Assembly (NCBI GenBank): GCA_026120185.1
Contig: JANUWF010003379.1
Span: 992,001 to 1,056,000 of the forward strand
Direction of reading: 5' to 3'
DNA length: 64,000 nt
DNA from: Voacanga thouarsii
Taxonomy: Eukaryota; Streptophyta; Magnoliopsida; Gentianales; Apocynaceae
Shown here one piece after another: positions 1 to 13,400 of this stretch (positions within the stretch are counted from its first letter, which is position 1; each line of letters opens with the position of its first letter). The notes under the pieces were generated by a model. The model worked only from the letters and a program-made list of their open reading frames with translations, searched no databases and was not told the origin of the DNA. The translations under genes and the position numbers were made by a program.

Positions 1-1051
1 GCAAAAATCTTATGTACAAATTTGGTATTTTCTGAATTCTACTAGGACTAGACTTCTCAAGCAACGAATTTTGGTATCAAAGAGGCTTATAAATACAAGA
101 AAAACATAAGAGAAAGGTGTGACTTGAAGGATCCAAGCTAGCTACTCAATTATCACTTAAAGGAGCATTGTTCAAAGGAGGTTTCAAAAGAAGAAGAAGG
201 GCTTGTCTATGAGTTTTATCTTTTATTCTTTATTTACTTTTTTTTCTTTAACAATAATGTGCTTAATGTTTTGATTGTAATTGGATATTATTTTGGAGAT
301 TATGATTTTGAGTTAATTGAAACTTTTGATCAATTAATTTGTGTTCTTGGTACTTTATTACTTATTTTTCTTACGGAGTTGGTTGATTGATTTTTGTTAT
401 TGATTTGCTTGAAAAAGAGGTTGGTAATGACTTCAATTAATTAATTTCATATTTGTTATTTCTTAACTTACTTGAAAAAGAAATTAATTGTCTAGAACAA
501 TGGTAATCAAAGGTCAGTTAATGCTTGCTAGAATATGGATTCATTGACTAATTTCATGTTTTAAATCACCTAGAACATAAGGTTTTATATGAGGATTGAT
601 TTTAATACATTTTTTGGATAAGTTAGTTGAGACAGAATATATTCACTAATTTAACTAGTAGATAGTGATTCCATAGAGTGCAAACGAAGTGGGTCTATAT
701 TAAATCCTTCATGATGCCAAGACGACAATTGATTGTAATGAATACTAATTGATTCAATTCTTGTTTCAAGATAATTGTCTAGTTACATAAAATTGCATCA
801 TTGAGTTATATCTATTTTTATCTTTATTTATTTTTCTTTTTAGTCTCTTCTTATTTTATTGGTTAAATAATAAAGATTTGGGTAAAGTAAGGTGGGAGCC
901 TAAGTTCTCGTGGATTCGATACTTGCTATTCCCTATACTATACAATGGGTATACTTGTCTGTATGCGTGATTTTAGTGGTTGAAATTTTAATTAAAACTT
1001 GATTAATTGTATAATTTGTTGGTAATATTTCTCCACTAAAAACACGCATCA
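1..1051 (+). repeat. 5' LTR of element A (first ~400 bp missing)
   Basis: This stretch aligns by eye to the 3' LTR of A, to about 10805-11315 and then 13128-13691 across the nested solo LTR. It ends in ACGCATCA just before the primer site. The same family recurs as a solo LTR (47763-49255, minus strand) and as a fragment (14741-15107). It is regulatory and non-coding. Confidence 0.8.
88..95 (+). promoter_or_regulatory. Probable TATA box in LTR A
   Basis: TATAAATA is followed by a purine-rich ACAAGAAAAA stretch, and the same site is kept in the 3' LTR at 10914-10921. The mid-LTR position fits an LTR promoter. Activity is inferred only. Confidence 0.4.
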
Positions 1052-1057
1052 AGTTTT

Positions 1058-1075
1058 TGGTGCCATTGCCGAGGA
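1058..1075 (+). other. Primer-binding site, tRNA-Asp-like (element A)
   Basis: TGGTGCCATTGCCGAGGA lies six bases after the LTR end. It matches the plant tRNA-Asp-type primer site TGGCGCCGTTGCCGGGGA except for three C-to-T or G-to-A transitions. This primer type is known from Athila-class Gypsy elements. Confidence 0.8.
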
Positions 1076-2478
1076 TAGGCACTATCGAAAATACTCGAGT
1101 CTTGTTGATTTAGCCTTTGTTGTATTTGTAAATATTACTAATTTTTGTATTTAGATAGTTTGTGTATTCTTCTTTTCTTTATTTTTTTATTTTCATTTGT
1201 TTTTATTTTTATTTTTGATTTGATTTTAGTTTTTCTTTAAGTGTGAGGTTCAAACTATCATCATGGATAATTATTCATGGACACAATGTCAAAGGAGCTA
1301 TAATGATGATAGATTGGCAATGTTACAAGCTCGGATTAACGCTTTTTGTAAGACGTCACTTGAAGCTTCAATCAAATCCTTTGTTGCCAACACAAACATG
1401 TCTATTAGGGGGTACGAAGAATCTTTCCAACGAATGAGCTGTCAAAGAACACAAACTTGCTATATTGGTTGAAAATTCCATAAAGGTCCATACACTTGCA
1501 CAAAAGGACCCCAAAGACAGGAGAGAGGATATGAGAAACAATTGACCAATGTGATGGGGAAATTTTTTTATTCTAATCTATGCTCTCATATTTTTAAGTT
1601 TTCATTGTCATATGAATTTATAGGTCCCCCTCAACTAATGGAGCCTAATGATGCCTTGATGATGTGTTGAATTTACCATGCCTCAAGGAGTTAGATTTTT
1701 TAACGCTACATCATAATAAGTCCTTGAAGAATGGTGGTAATTTCTACCCTTCACCCCATCCAAAAGGAGGTAACTTAGCTTTTGTAGATCATGTATTAAA
1801 ATGTAAGAATTTCTTGATCCCGTCTGTAAGAACTGAAATACTAAGCTTAAAGGGGAACTTTAATTGTGAAAATTATTTTGAAGGGAAAAATGACGATTTC
1901 AAGTTTGATGCATTCTTTAGATACCATTGCACTAATATGTTGAAAACATTATTTGTGGGTCTAAAGGAATGTTAGAGAATGAAGTTTATGTGTTTTGCTT
2001 TATTGAGAAAATTTGTTTTCATAAACCCTCTATTTTTCAAAACCCTCCATTCTTTCTACATTCATCTTGTGTATTTTGTGCTTTGAGCTTAAACTTCTTT
2101 GACAAAGGTTTGATGAGGAAGTACGATGATTGGAAAGAGTTTATCTTTTCATTTTGTGTTTGGAGTGGTTAAGTGTCTTTTCTCTCCCAAAATAAGGAAA
2201 ATATTTTCCATCTTAAGTGTGGGAGAGTGAGTCGTATCTTTATTTTCTTTCTTAGAATTTTTAGTTTTCTTTCTTTTATTTAGGTGTGCTTTATTTTGCC
2301 TTTATTTTCTTGAGGCTTTTATTTAGTGTTTCTTTTGTAAATTTGAATAAAGTCATCTTGTACAAGCTCTTCTCTGTATTTCACGTGTTAATATTTAATG
2401 GAGAATTATTCCACTTAGGGAGTATTGCTTAACTTTATCCATCCGTTATCATTTTTTGGTCCCTTTGGAGATGCTTTC
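1076..2478 (+). other. 5' interior of element A, no recognisable domain
   Basis: Short open frames exist (for example 1243-1472, 1664-1975, 1969-2172), but none resembles gag, protease or another retrotransposon protein I know. The stretch is probably a non-coding or fully decayed leader. At 2214-2228 it carries AAGTGTGGGAGAGTG, which resembles the polypurine tract of the family but sits far from the 3' LTR. The region ends where Copia-1 is inserted. Confidence 0.5.
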
Positions 2479-3977
2479 TGTTAGAATTCATGAACTCCTA
2501 AATGTGAAAAATATCCACGAATCCCTTCCGAGAGCCCAAGTTAAGCGATTAAGATCCATCTAGGGGTTACAGAATTACCTCTGTTTGTCGTAATTAAGAT
2601 CTCTGTTTTCTGGTTTTCAGGCGTATGTGCAACTCAAACAATCACTAGATGTTGCAATGTGCGAATGTCCTCTATCAGATATACATGCTGAACAGCTTGT
2701 TACCTGGGAGTGCTAGCGCCTAGGGTTTTGAGAGGCTTAATTTTTCTGGTAATGGAGGCACGAATGTTTTGACAGAGAACTCACTTAAGAAGACGGCTAG
2801 GATTTTCTTTTAAAACCACCCAAACCTCTTGGAGTCTAACTCTTATAATATCTTATCATATTCTATTTTAAATTCAAATTAAATTAAAACTGATATGATA
2901 AGATTCTGCCATTATCTCGGTAATTTAACTAATTAATTTACCGAGTCAGATTCTTATAATCTGGACATCCTCCAAATACATCGAATGTGGACATATTTCC
3001 ATATTCATTGTATCTAGTCATTTTTCTAGGTTTCATTAACCTAGACATATTTCCAAATACATCGAACCTGGTTACCAGAAATATAACCTAACGTGTGACC
3101 CTATAGGTTCATTTAACATTGGTAGTGTGCCCAAATCATATTTAAATAGCCCACAAGTTATAAGTGATTTCTAGCAAAATATTATAGCTATCCAGGTTAA
3201 ATGATGATCAGTGATCTCTTTGGACCAAACCATAACTTTATATTTAGTTATTTTGTCACACAATATCCAGATTAAACATAAGGCATGGAGCATGTCCTCC
3301 TTATTAAGCTTTATCAACTATTTCTTGATCTCATAGTAAACTGTTCAAACAAATGATATCAATATCTCAAATTGATATATTTGAGCACGGCCATGTATTT
3401 TAACAGTCTAACTTATCAAGGCCATGGACATCTCTCCCAAAATTAAGAGGGAAAAATTCCTTCACTATCAATTATATTCCTCTCCCTGGTTTATTCTATA
3501 TCCAACCATGGTCTAATTTATTATCTGGTTAGAGAAACTTCAGATAACGGTAAAATATAGAATTTATCAAGTAAGAAACTATGATGAATTCAGATCAAAG
3601 AACTTCTAATATCATTATGGCTAGAAAGTACTTATAACATGTTCCATGAAGTACTCTCACAGTGGGTTATGTCTAATACAATGTTCTCTAACATTTATTT
3701 ATGTTTTGACTTGATATCACATATGTCCATGACTAGTAAAATATAGCCATCAAGTCACAAACATACTAATATTAATTTATTATTGTTTCACTAATAATAA
3801 TTGATCGGGGACAATTTAAGAATAGTTATTGTATTTGTTATAGGGTTTTACTATCAAATCACGTACTTGATAACCACAAAACTAATGTACTATTCATGAA
3901 AAAAATGCCTCATATTATTACATAATATATAATGACAATAGTATAAGTACAAATTGTTTTAGGACATATCCCTAACA
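2479..3977 (-). repeat. 3' LTR of Copia-1
   Basis: About 1.5 kb with TG...CA ends (TGTTAGAATTC on the left, CCCTAACA on the right). The last ~265 bases (3715-3977) match 8972-9251. On the element strand it starts TGTTAGGGATAT, a common start for plant Copia LTRs. Confidence 0.8.
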
Positions 3978-3990
3978 ATTTTCCACTTGC
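3978..3990 (-). other. Polypurine tract of Copia-1
   Basis: On the minus strand the sequence reads GTGCAAGTGGAAAATTG directly before the LTR start TGTTAGGG. This is the usual plant Copia plus-strand primer layout. Confidence 0.6.
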
Positions 3991-3991
3991 A

Positions 3992-5374
3992 CTAAGACCA
4001 ATTTAACATAAACCGTAATCCCATTGATCTAGTATGACTATCATGTTTAGATAATGGGAGAGGATTTGTCAGTGGATTTGTAACATTGTCATCAGTTAAT
4101 ATCTTGCATACTTTTACATCACCTCTATCAACAACTTCTCGAATGAGATGAAAATGTTTTAGTATATGTTTCAATCGCTGATGTGATCTTGGTTCCTTAG
4201 CTTGTGTAATGGCTCCAATGTTGTCACAATAAAGATCCAATGGTTTCACAATATTAGGAACTACATCTAGTTCTGTATTGAACTTTTTGATCTAAACTGC
4301 TTCTTTAACTGCAGTTGAGGCAGCTGCATACTCAACTTTTGTAGTAGAATTAGCCACGGTGTCTTGCTTTGAACTTTTCTAACTTACAGCACCTCCATTC
4401 AAATAAAATAGAAAACCTAATTGTGATATGTAATAATCTATATCGGACTGAAAAAATTAGCATCAGTGTAACCATTTACAACTAGCTCACCTTCTTGTCC
4501 TCCATCAACTAAGAACCTATCTTTAGTTTTTCTTAAGTACTAAAGTATATTTTTTACAGCAGTCCAGTATGGCTCTCCAAGATTTGACTGGAACCTGCTC
4601 GTCATACTAAATGCATATGAGACATCGGGTCGAGTACATAACATAGCATACATGATAGATCCTATAGCAAAAGTGTATGGTATCTTGTTCATGCGCTCTT
4701 CTTCATCCTTCGTGGAAAGACTTTGAGTTTTGCTGAGCTTAATGCCATGTGACATTGGCAAGAATCTTCTTTTAGAGTCTTGCATACTGAACCTTTTCAG
4801 TACCATGTCAACGTATGCACTTTGACTTAGGCCAATTTGCTTTATAGATCTATCTCTATAGATTCTTACACCTAAAATATAGGCAGCTTCACCTAAGTCT
4901 TTCATTGAGAAACAATTTTCCAACCATGTTTTTACACTTTGTAGAGTTGGGATGTCATTTCTAATGAGTAAGATGTCACCAACATAAAGTACTAAAAAGA
5001 CTATTGCATTCCCACTGGTTTTCTTATAGACATAAGGCTCATTTTCATTTTTGATAAAGTTAAATTCTTTTAATTGTTTCATTAAAAGGAAGATTCCATC
5101 TTCGAGATACTTGCTTTAATCCATAAATGGATCTTTGAAGTTTGCACACTTTATTAGAATTCAAAGGATCATCAAAACCCTCAGGCTGTGTCATGTACAC
5201 ATCCTCAAGTAAGTTTCCATTAAGGAACGCAGTTTTGACATCCATTTGCCAAATCTCATAATCATAATATGCTGCTATGCCAAGAAGAATTCTAATAGAT
5301 TTAAGCATTATAACTGGTGAAAAGGTTTCATCATAGGCTATACCATAAGTTTGTTTATAACCTTTTGCGACCAC
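3992..5374 (-). pseudogene. pol: Copia-1 reverse transcriptase and RNase H (broken)
   Basis: The RT begins near 5374 (MVAKGYKQ, then DETFSPV, WQMDVKTAFLNG, QPEGF and YGLKQ, typical Copia RT blocks). It continues in another frame in 4540-5082, where the catalytic box reads YVGD instead of YVDD, followed by LGEAAYILGV and the IPY...GSIMYAMLCTRPD connection. The RNase H C-terminal part is at 3992-4249 (LYCDNIGAI, then KHI). At least one frameshift (about 5060-5080) and stops between 4250 and 4540 break it. It once copied element RNA into DNA and removed the template strand; it cannot be functional now. Confidence 0.9.
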
Positions 5375-7150
5375 TCATGCTTTGTAAGTATGCACATTTT
5401 CCTCCATGTCTGTTTTCTTTTTGCCCAATGGTTTTTGAACCTTCAGGTGGATTAACCAAAATTCAGACTTGGTTATCATACATTGATTGCATCTTAGATT
5501 TCATGGCCTCTAGCCATTTTTCAGAGTTAAAGCTCTTAATGGCTTCTTGATAGGAAGTCGGCTCATCATTAACTATGAGCTCCATATTGTGATCGTCGGT
5601 GATGAGGAATCTATATCTCTCAGGTTGTTGACAAACCCTATCAGATCTTCGAGGTCCTTGTTCTATAGAATAGGTTCACCTTGGACTTGTGAGCCATCTA
5701 ATCGAGGTTCATTATTTGGTTTAGATACTAATTGTGGCTTTTGAATCTTATCAAGATGTCTTTTACTCCCACTAATTTTTTTGGAAATAAATTTCTTTTC
5801 AAAAAAGAATCTATTTCGTGCAACAATTACTCTATTTTCTTTTGGGAAATACAATTAGTATCTTTTAGCTTCCTTAGGATACCCCATAAATATGCATTTA
5901 TCTGATTTGGGTGCAAGTTTATCAGATAATAAATGCTTTACATAAACTTCGCAACCCAAAATCTTGAGAAATGACAAACTAGATCGTCTTCCAGTCTATA
6001 TCTCATATGGCGTTTTCTAAACCGATTTAGATGGAACCTGATTCAGTACGAACGCAGCAATCTCTAGGGCATAACCCCAAAAGGAGATTGGAAGATCAAT
6101 TTGACTCATCATGGATCGAACCATATCTAATAAAGTCCGATTTTTTCATTCAAATAAACCATTCCATTAAGGTGTTCCAGGTGGAGTTAATTGGGAGATA
6201 TTCCACAATTCTTAAGATGTTCGTCAAACTTGTGACTTAAGTATTCACCACATTGATCTGATCAAAGTGTTTTGATACTTTTGCCAAGCTGATTTTGTAC
6301 TTCATTTTGAAATTCTTTAAATTTGTAGAATGATTCAGATTTATGTTTCATCAGATATAGGTAGCTATATCTGCTAAAATCATCCATAAATGTAATGAAG
6401 TACTGAAATCATCCTTTAGCATGTGTATTCATTGGTCCATATACATAAGTATTTATTAGGCCCAATAAATTAGTTGCCCTTTCATTTTGTCCCTTAAAAA
6501 GTGCCTTAGTCATTTTGCCTAATAAACCAGAATTAAATGTTTCGTAAGATTCTAAATCAAATGAATTTAGAAGCCCATCATTATGAAGCCCTGTAATGCA
6601 TTTTTCATTTATATGGCCCAAATGACAATGCCAGAAGTAAGTTTGATTTAAATAATTGGATTTTAATCTCTTAGGAATAATGTTATAGATAGACTTGTTC
6701 GAAGATCCACGAAGATTAAGATATAGAGCCTATTTGATAATGAGGCATCTTCGTAAAAAATGCCATTTTTATTAATAAAGCAAATGTTATTCTTAATAAC
6801 AAATTCAAAACCTTCCAAATCTAAATAAGAAACTGAAATAATATTCCTACTCATAGTAGGAAAATAAAAATAATCGTTTAGTTCTAAAACAAGAATACTG
6901 GGCAAAATTAATTCAAAAGTTCTTACAGCTATTGCAGTAACTTTTGCTCCATTCGCAACTCGTAGGTCCACCTTGTCTTTTGCTAAGGCTCTACTCCTTT
7001 TTAGACCCTACACATTTATACAAATGTGAAATTCACAACCTGTATCTAATACCCATGAATCAGAAGTAGATAAATTAATTTCTATAGCATAAATGCCTGA
7101 AGTGGCAGTCTCACTGTCCTTCTTCTTTTTTGCTTATAAATAAAGCTTGC
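5375..7150 (-). pseudogene. pol: Copia-1 protease, GAG-pre-integrase and integrase (broken)
   Basis: Read right to left, an aspartic protease active site is visible as LDTGC (DTG codons at 7038-7046). The protease body follows in 6663-6971 (ends in the typical ISVSYL-like block). A GAG-pre-integrase remnant with MGHINEK lies at 6409-6621. Around 6238-6300 the integrase core reads VQNQLGKSIKTL, stop, SDQCGEYL: the Arg of the usual RSD motif is replaced by TGA, as from CGA. Frames change several times, so no intact polyprotein remains. Confidence 0.75.
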
Positions 7151-7160
7151 AATTTCTTAA

Positions 7161-7913
7161 CTAATGTCTTTGTTCACCATAATGGTGGCAAGCTCCCTCC
7201 TTTGGTGTCTTGGTCTTAGGTTTGGACTTGAATTTGGACTTAGCCTTGTCATTACCCTTACTAGTCATGACTTTGCCCTTTTGGTTGTTCTTTTTCCCTT
7301 TCTCTTTTTGAACCATTAGAATACTAAGAGTATTCTTATTAATATTAAGTTTAGCTTGTTTTAGTATTCCATGCAATTTAGTAATAGATTTCTCCATATT
7401 ATGCATGTTAAAATTCATAACAAACTGGTCATACTCAGGAGGTAATAAGCCCAAGATCAAATCTGTGGCCATGTCATGATTAATAGGAGCACCAAGCTTT
7501 TCAAAATGATCAAGATAGCCTTTCATTTTAAGGACATGAGCACTTACCGAGGTGCCAAAAATCATCTTACATGCATTTAACGCCTTATGAGTTTCAAATC
7601 TCTCTTGTTGTGCTTACTCTTGGAACATTTCCTTGAGATGCACAATCATGTCGTATGCCTCTGCTTCTTCAAACTGTTTTTGAAGTTCAGAATTCATGGT
7701 TGCTTGCATGAGGCAAGTAACATCGTTAGAGTTATCTTTGTGCTTACGATAAGCATCTTTTTCAGCTCTTAGGGCATTATTTACTGGAGCAGGGGGAATA
7801 AGATTTTCAAGAATATATAGCTTTTTTTCTTGCTTAAAAACGATTCTTAAGTTACGTGCCCAATCAAGAAAGTTAGTCCTACTAAGCTTACCTTTCTCGA
7901 GCACAGATCCCAA
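7161..7913 (-). pseudogene. gag: Copia-1 gag (broken)
   Basis: The N-terminal half (7614-7913) contains KLSRTNFLDWARNLRIV, LENLIPPAP and a UBN2-like helical segment typical of Copia gag. A TAA stop near 7614 interrupts it and the same frame resumes in 7161-7565 (HALKMKGYLDHFEKLG, LGLLPPEYDQFV). The stop replaces what in the family is normally Gln, consistent with CAA to TAA. The C-terminus is Lys-rich and ends in a degenerate zinc knuckle (CHHYGEQRH). Gag forms the virus-like particle in the cytoplasm; this copy is defective. Confidence 0.85.
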
Positions 7914-8971
7914 TGAGTTATTTCAACTGTTTGTTGCCATTATCTACATACAAAATATGCAAAGTAATTAATTTTTTTGAGGCCTTATTGAAAAACTCCC
8001 ACTAAAAGCATTTAAACTTTTGAAACTTCAACATTTTGATGTTTCTTAGTGGGAAAAAATCTTTTTTGATTTTTATTTTTGAAAATATTTTATTTTAATC
8101 ATAAGTAAGCTTTGGCTTTAATCTTATAATTAAATAAAACTCAAATTTAAATAAGATAGACATTCAATGTCCCAACTAAAAATCTCATATAATGCCCTAA
8201 GCCCAAAATCATTTTGATAGCCCAGTTAAGTCAAACCATACAAACATATGGAAAACCATTTTCTGTCTTGTCTCACTTAGATAATCAAAATCATCCCACT
8301 TTGGCAGGAATGACCATTTGATGATCCAAGTAATAACAAGTGTTTGATTTTGGAAGGCATTTAAAACTTAATTTTTTTTAATTAACTAAAAATTTGATTG
8401 TAGTAAGCATGAAATAAACATATCAAATATGCATGCAAGATATAAATAAAAGTGACATAGCATGGCCCATAACCTATCTTGATAATCACGAGTAAAGTGA
8501 AGATCAAGGTGGTCAATCTAGGTATACGAACTCCTTGAGCATTCTCAAATGCCTTGAGCATACTGCTCCTTGGTTGTAATTGTAGGTCTCCGCCTTCTTT
8601 TATATTGGATAGTAAAATAAAATAATTCCTATTCTAGGAAGCAACTACAATACTACAAAATGAAAAATGACATGCAGGACGTATTTAAAAATTACAAATC
8701 AAAACAACCAGAATGAAACTTGCCAATCACATTGGGGATAACAGGACATGCTATGCACTATTCTGAATAATCCACAACTACAATCAAAATACGCTAACGA
8801 ATAACATACAGCGAACAGATAGTCGGGGTTTCAAGAGGCAACACCCCGGACGGAAAAATGATTTTTCCTTCTCTTATTGAATGAGATTTTGCCTTCTGAT
8901 TTCTAAATATTAATCAGATTAACATTTAGACCCCTTAAGAATGCAGATTGTCTATAATATGAAAATTCAAG
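7914..8971 (-). other. Copia-1 leader; 5' LTR remainder and primer site lost
   Basis: No coding potential is seen between gag and the partial 5' LTR. The stretch resembles the long untranslated leader of Copia elements. I found no GCTCTGATACCA-type primer site on the plus strand here, so a deletion probably removed it with about 1.2 kb of the 5' LTR. The junction is near 8965. Confidence 0.5.
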
Positions 8972-9251
8972 GTGACTGTTTTGACTTGATATAACATATA
9001 TCCATAGCCAGTAAAACATAGCTACCAAGTCACAAACATACTAATATTAATTTATTATTCCACTAATAATAATCGATTAGGGATAATTTAAGAATAGTCA
9101 TTGTATTTGTTATAGGGTTTTACTATTAAGTCATATACTTGATGACCACAAAACTAAATGCACTATTCATGGAAAGAAATGCCTTATATTATTACATAAT
9201 ACATAATGACAATAGTATAAGTACAAATTATTTTGAGGTATATCCCTAACA
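8972..9251 (-). repeat. Partial 5' LTR of Copia-1
   Basis: It matches 3715-3977 closely, ending TATCCCTAACA. Only the U3 start of the LTR remains. Confidence 0.8.
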
Positions 9252-10405
9252 ATTTCTTCTGTTAATTTTTTGCCAATAAGGACATTGTCCAGTTTAAGTG
9301 TGGGGGAGTGGTTTAGTAATATTATTTGTCCAAGTTTTTATCAATAATCTTGGTGTTTTTTTGTTCTCAAATAATTTTGTTGAAAATTGAAATTTGAGGA
9401 GCTAAAAATTGAGCTTATTTGTTTATAATGGAGTGATGATTTTCTTACTAATTTTGGATATGGATTTGCCATTCATTATGGTTGGATTTTTATTAAAAGT
9501 AAACTTATGTATTAAGTTAGATTGTGGTAAGCCTTGAGAATTTAAGTTGACATTGGTTATATTTGGTATTTGAGGTTTGTTTTATTCTTTGAGTTTGAAT
9601 ATAGATAATGTGATGAAATATAAGAAGAGTTGTTGATTAATTCTTGTATTATGGATTTAAAATTTGCTTAACTTTAAGTTTTGAATAAGAAATGTGAGAA
9701 AAAATTTTTTGTGAAAAGAAAAAAATGTGAGTTGAAAAAAATGCTTTTATCTCTAAGAAAAAAAAAAAGAGAGAGACCTTTTGCTGAAAAGGGGGCCAAT
9801 ACGGTTAGTGGAAGAGAAGAAACAAAGAATCATAAGACTCTCTTGAGGTTATCCTGAAAGCAAGAAGGTAAGGAAAGAAAGAAGAAAGGAAAAGAAATTT
9901 GCTAAAAAATATGATAAATGATTACTATAAGGGGGCCAATACAGTGCGTGAAGAAAAATCCATTCATTGGAAGCTATCAATTCCCTAAATCATTGAAAAA
10001 AAATTTTGAGGAAAAAAAGAGAATGGAGTGTTTTCCTTATCTCATTACTTGAGTTGAGTAAATTTGAGTTTATAATGCTTGAATTAGTTAAATGGCTTGA
10101 TTAGTATGATTTATGTTATCTACATTTTAGCTTGAGAAATAGAATGATTTTCTTGTACTAGATATAAGCTTGTTTAACTTAACTTTGCTGGCCTTGTGAT
10201 TGTTTGATTTAATACATGAGTTTACAATGTTTTGAAAGTGTTGAATGAATGACAAGTTTGTGTTTAAGGTTGGAAGAAGGTTATGTCTTCATTGTGGATG
10301 GATTTGCTAAGGAAAAATTTGCTAAATTGTTTTGTCTAAGCCATATACATAGTGTCTAATTCTTGTTTGCTTGTGGACAAGCAAATGTTCAAGTGTGGGA
10401 GTATG
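9252..10405 (+). other. 3' interior of element A with purine tracts
   Basis: Non-coding. AAGTGTGGGGGAGTG at 9296-9310 is an internal polypurine-like tract, and AAGTGTGGGAGTATG at 10391-10405 lies directly before the 3' LTR. Two copies of a motif starting GGGGGCCAATAC (9791-9854 and 9931-9994) each continue with a GTG(G)AAGA-rich stretch and end in TTGAGGTTATC or AAGCTATCAATTCC. The same pair occurs in element C. Confidence 0.65.
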
Positions 10406-13400
10406 TGATATGGGCTAAAATCATCATTATTTTATTAGTTATTTGAGATTATTTTGTGACACATTTGTTGTAATAACTAGGAATATTCCTTCCTATTTGA
10501 CATTTTACTAGTAAAAAGTGTTTTTAGAAAATTTGTACATATTTGAGTAATAATTGAGCAGAAAGTGAACAATTCCAGAACAGATCTAGCACCAGGCCCA
10601 ACCAAGGGACTAGGCGCTAAGTCCGTTCTGGTTGAGCAGCATAAATAGAGCAAATTTTAGGAAAACTACAATAACAAACCTGGCGCAGGCCCAGCCAATA
10701 GACTAGGCACTTGGTCCATTCTGGTTAAACAGCACAATCTGAGAAGAACAGAATAGACTTGGTGCTATGTGGCCCGACTGTACTCGATGCCAGGTACACC
10801 CTAGAAGGCAAAAATCCTGTGTACAAATTTGATATTTTTCAAATGATTTTGGTATTTCTGAATTCTACTCAGACTAGACTTCTCAAGCAATGAATTTTGG
10901 TATCAAGAAGGCTTATAAATACAAGAAAAAGATAAGAGAAATGTGTGATTTGAAGGATTCAAGGTAACTACTCAATCACCACTCAAAGGAGCATTGTTCA
11001 AAGGAGGTTTTTAAAAGAAGAAGAATGACTTGTCTATGAGTTTTATCTTTTATCATTTATTTAATTTTCTTTAATAATAATGTGTTTAATGTTTTGATTG
11101 TAATTGGATATTATTTTGGAGATTATTATTTTGATTTAATTGGAACTTTTGATCAATTGATTTGTATTCTTGGTATTTGATTACTTATTTTTCTTACGGA
11201 GTTGGTTGATTGATTTTTGTTATTGACTTTCTTGAGAAAGAGGTTGATAATGACTTCAATTAATTAATTTCATATTTTTTTTATCTCTCAACTTGCTTGA
11301 AAAATAGGTTAATTTTCAAGTGAAGGCATACAAACGGAAAACACAGGGCACGTAGCGAAAGCGAAAACAAAGCAAAATTGGAAAAACTCAAGAACAGGGG
11401 AACCGAGCAGAGCCGGCTTCAGCTCTGGCAGCCCTAGCTGGCGCCGATCGTGCTCTGCACAGATTCTGAGGTTTAAAAAAAAATACCTCTTTTCCTCGCT
11501 CTAAGAATTAGCTGGACCAAAATGTGCGCAACCGGGGTATGTGTGCTGATGGAAACCTCTGGTGTGATTCCTGTAAGTCTCCTACTCCATCTTTGCATGT
11601 AGGTGAACGTCAAACTCTCAGTCTTTTAGTATATAGCCTGCCTAATTCCATCTGGTGAACAACTTACAAGGCTAGGGAACTTTCTTGGAGAGAGAGAGAG
11701 AGAGAGAGACGTTTGGCAATTTTTTCACATAGAGAAGAGGCCGTAAAAAACAACGTTATATCTAATCCTCCTGTTTAACCTAAATAAAAACCCTAGGTTA
11801 AACTGGACTGGGCTATTGGACTCTTAGTTTAACCTTTTGGGCTTAATTAATTATTCTAATTAGAACTAAATAAATGGCCCAATTAATAATTAATTTTCAA
11901 GCCCAAATAAATTAGTCTAATTAATAGGTCTATATTAGTTTAGTCTCAGGTTAATCTTTAATTATTTAAACTGGGCCAAAGCCTTGAATAATTAATTAAC
12001 CCGCCAAACTAATTTAATTAATTCTTTCTCTTCATGGACCTTTATTTTATTCTAACCCAACAATTAAATAGGCTACTTAAATAAAATAAATTTCATTTAA
12101 TTTAAGATCAATTCCTTAGCCTGTATTTAATTAGGACTCACGGTCTATATTAGGGACCAAAAGACACACCGCCTTGGCTACTAAAATGACCAAAATACCC
12201 TTGCCATATAAATAGCTGTATTTTGCATTTTAAATATTTTCTATTATCACCATAAGAAAATATTGGCCCCAAAGACAATACTGCGTTAGCAAAGTCTCCG
12301 ACCTATAGGTGTAATGACTAAAATACCCCCCTATACATCGCCGTACATTTAGAGAGGAAGAAGTGTACTAACACCTCTCTAAATGACATCTACCATCCTT
12401 AGGCCTCTAGTCTAATAATCCATGACTTCCTGGATTATTTTCACTTTCCAAGGGAGCTACCTTAAAGAAAACATCTAAGTCATGTTTCCCAGGACCCTGG
12501 ATATTTAGATCATTCAGACAACCACAAGGGGCGATATAATATAGAAACTATCTTGTACAAGTCTGTCTTAACTAACTAGTCATACATACCCAACATGCAA
12601 GTATATTGGCCCTACAATAGAACTTCAACTATAGCATATCAAAGTATATGCTTCTAGCTTCGTCAGACTATCAACTCATACTCAAGTCGTAGAGTACTAG
12701 TCCACGTTGTAGCGGTAGTAGTCTAGGTTTCTACCATATAGTACTTTAAAAAACCACTACTACAAGTCCTGTTCTATGTATTCGAAATACGCTTATGTCA
12801 TGAAGTGAGTGGACTACTCACTGGCTAAAGGTAAGCCATTCCCCATTTAGAATTCACAACATAATAACCTAGACATGATGAGATTCCCATTCTCATCAAT
12901 AGGTTAAGAATGAATGTTTATGTGTTAAGTAACCTGTGATCCATACCTTACTGTGAACGACCTCCATTCAAATGGACCACTTACTTAAACACAATGAGTC
13001 TTTTCCAAACGTAATTGTGCACAAATAAAAATGTAAATTCACAAATAATTTTTGAAAATAAATTCTTTTATTAAAACATTCGATATTTACATCAGAAATC
13101 TAGTCTAAGAGGGCATATCTCCCAACATCTAGAACATTGGTAATCAAAGGTTGGTTAATGCTTGCTAGAATATGGATTCATTGACTAATTTCATGAATAA
13201 AATCACCTAGAATATAGGGGTTTATATGAGGATTAATTTTAATGCATCTTTTGGATAAGTTAGTCGAGACAAAATATGTTCACTAATTTAACTAGAAGAT
13301 AGTGATTCCATGGATTGCAAATGAAGTGGGTCTATATTAAATCTTTCATTATGCCAAGACAACAATTGATTGTGATGAATGCTAATTGATTCAATCTTAT

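Larger units (their letters stand above)
2479..9251 (-). mobile_element. Copia retrotransposon Copia-1, nested in A
   Basis: Minus-strand Ty1/copia element with the order gag, protease, integrase, RT, RNase H read right to left. The left LTR (2479-3977) and the partial right LTR (8972-9251) share their TGTTAGGGATAT end. Flanking 5-mers CTTTC and ATTTC look like a TSD with one change, and the A sequence on both sides joins into a stretch homologous to C near 44025. All coding regions are broken, and most of the 5' LTR and the primer site are missing. Confidence 0.85.

Noticed and set aside
8820..8870. GGGGTTTCAAGAGGCAACACCCC hairpin as a terminator
   Set aside because: A bacterial-type terminator has no meaning in this context; it lies in the Copia-1 leader and may be an RNA hairpin at most.
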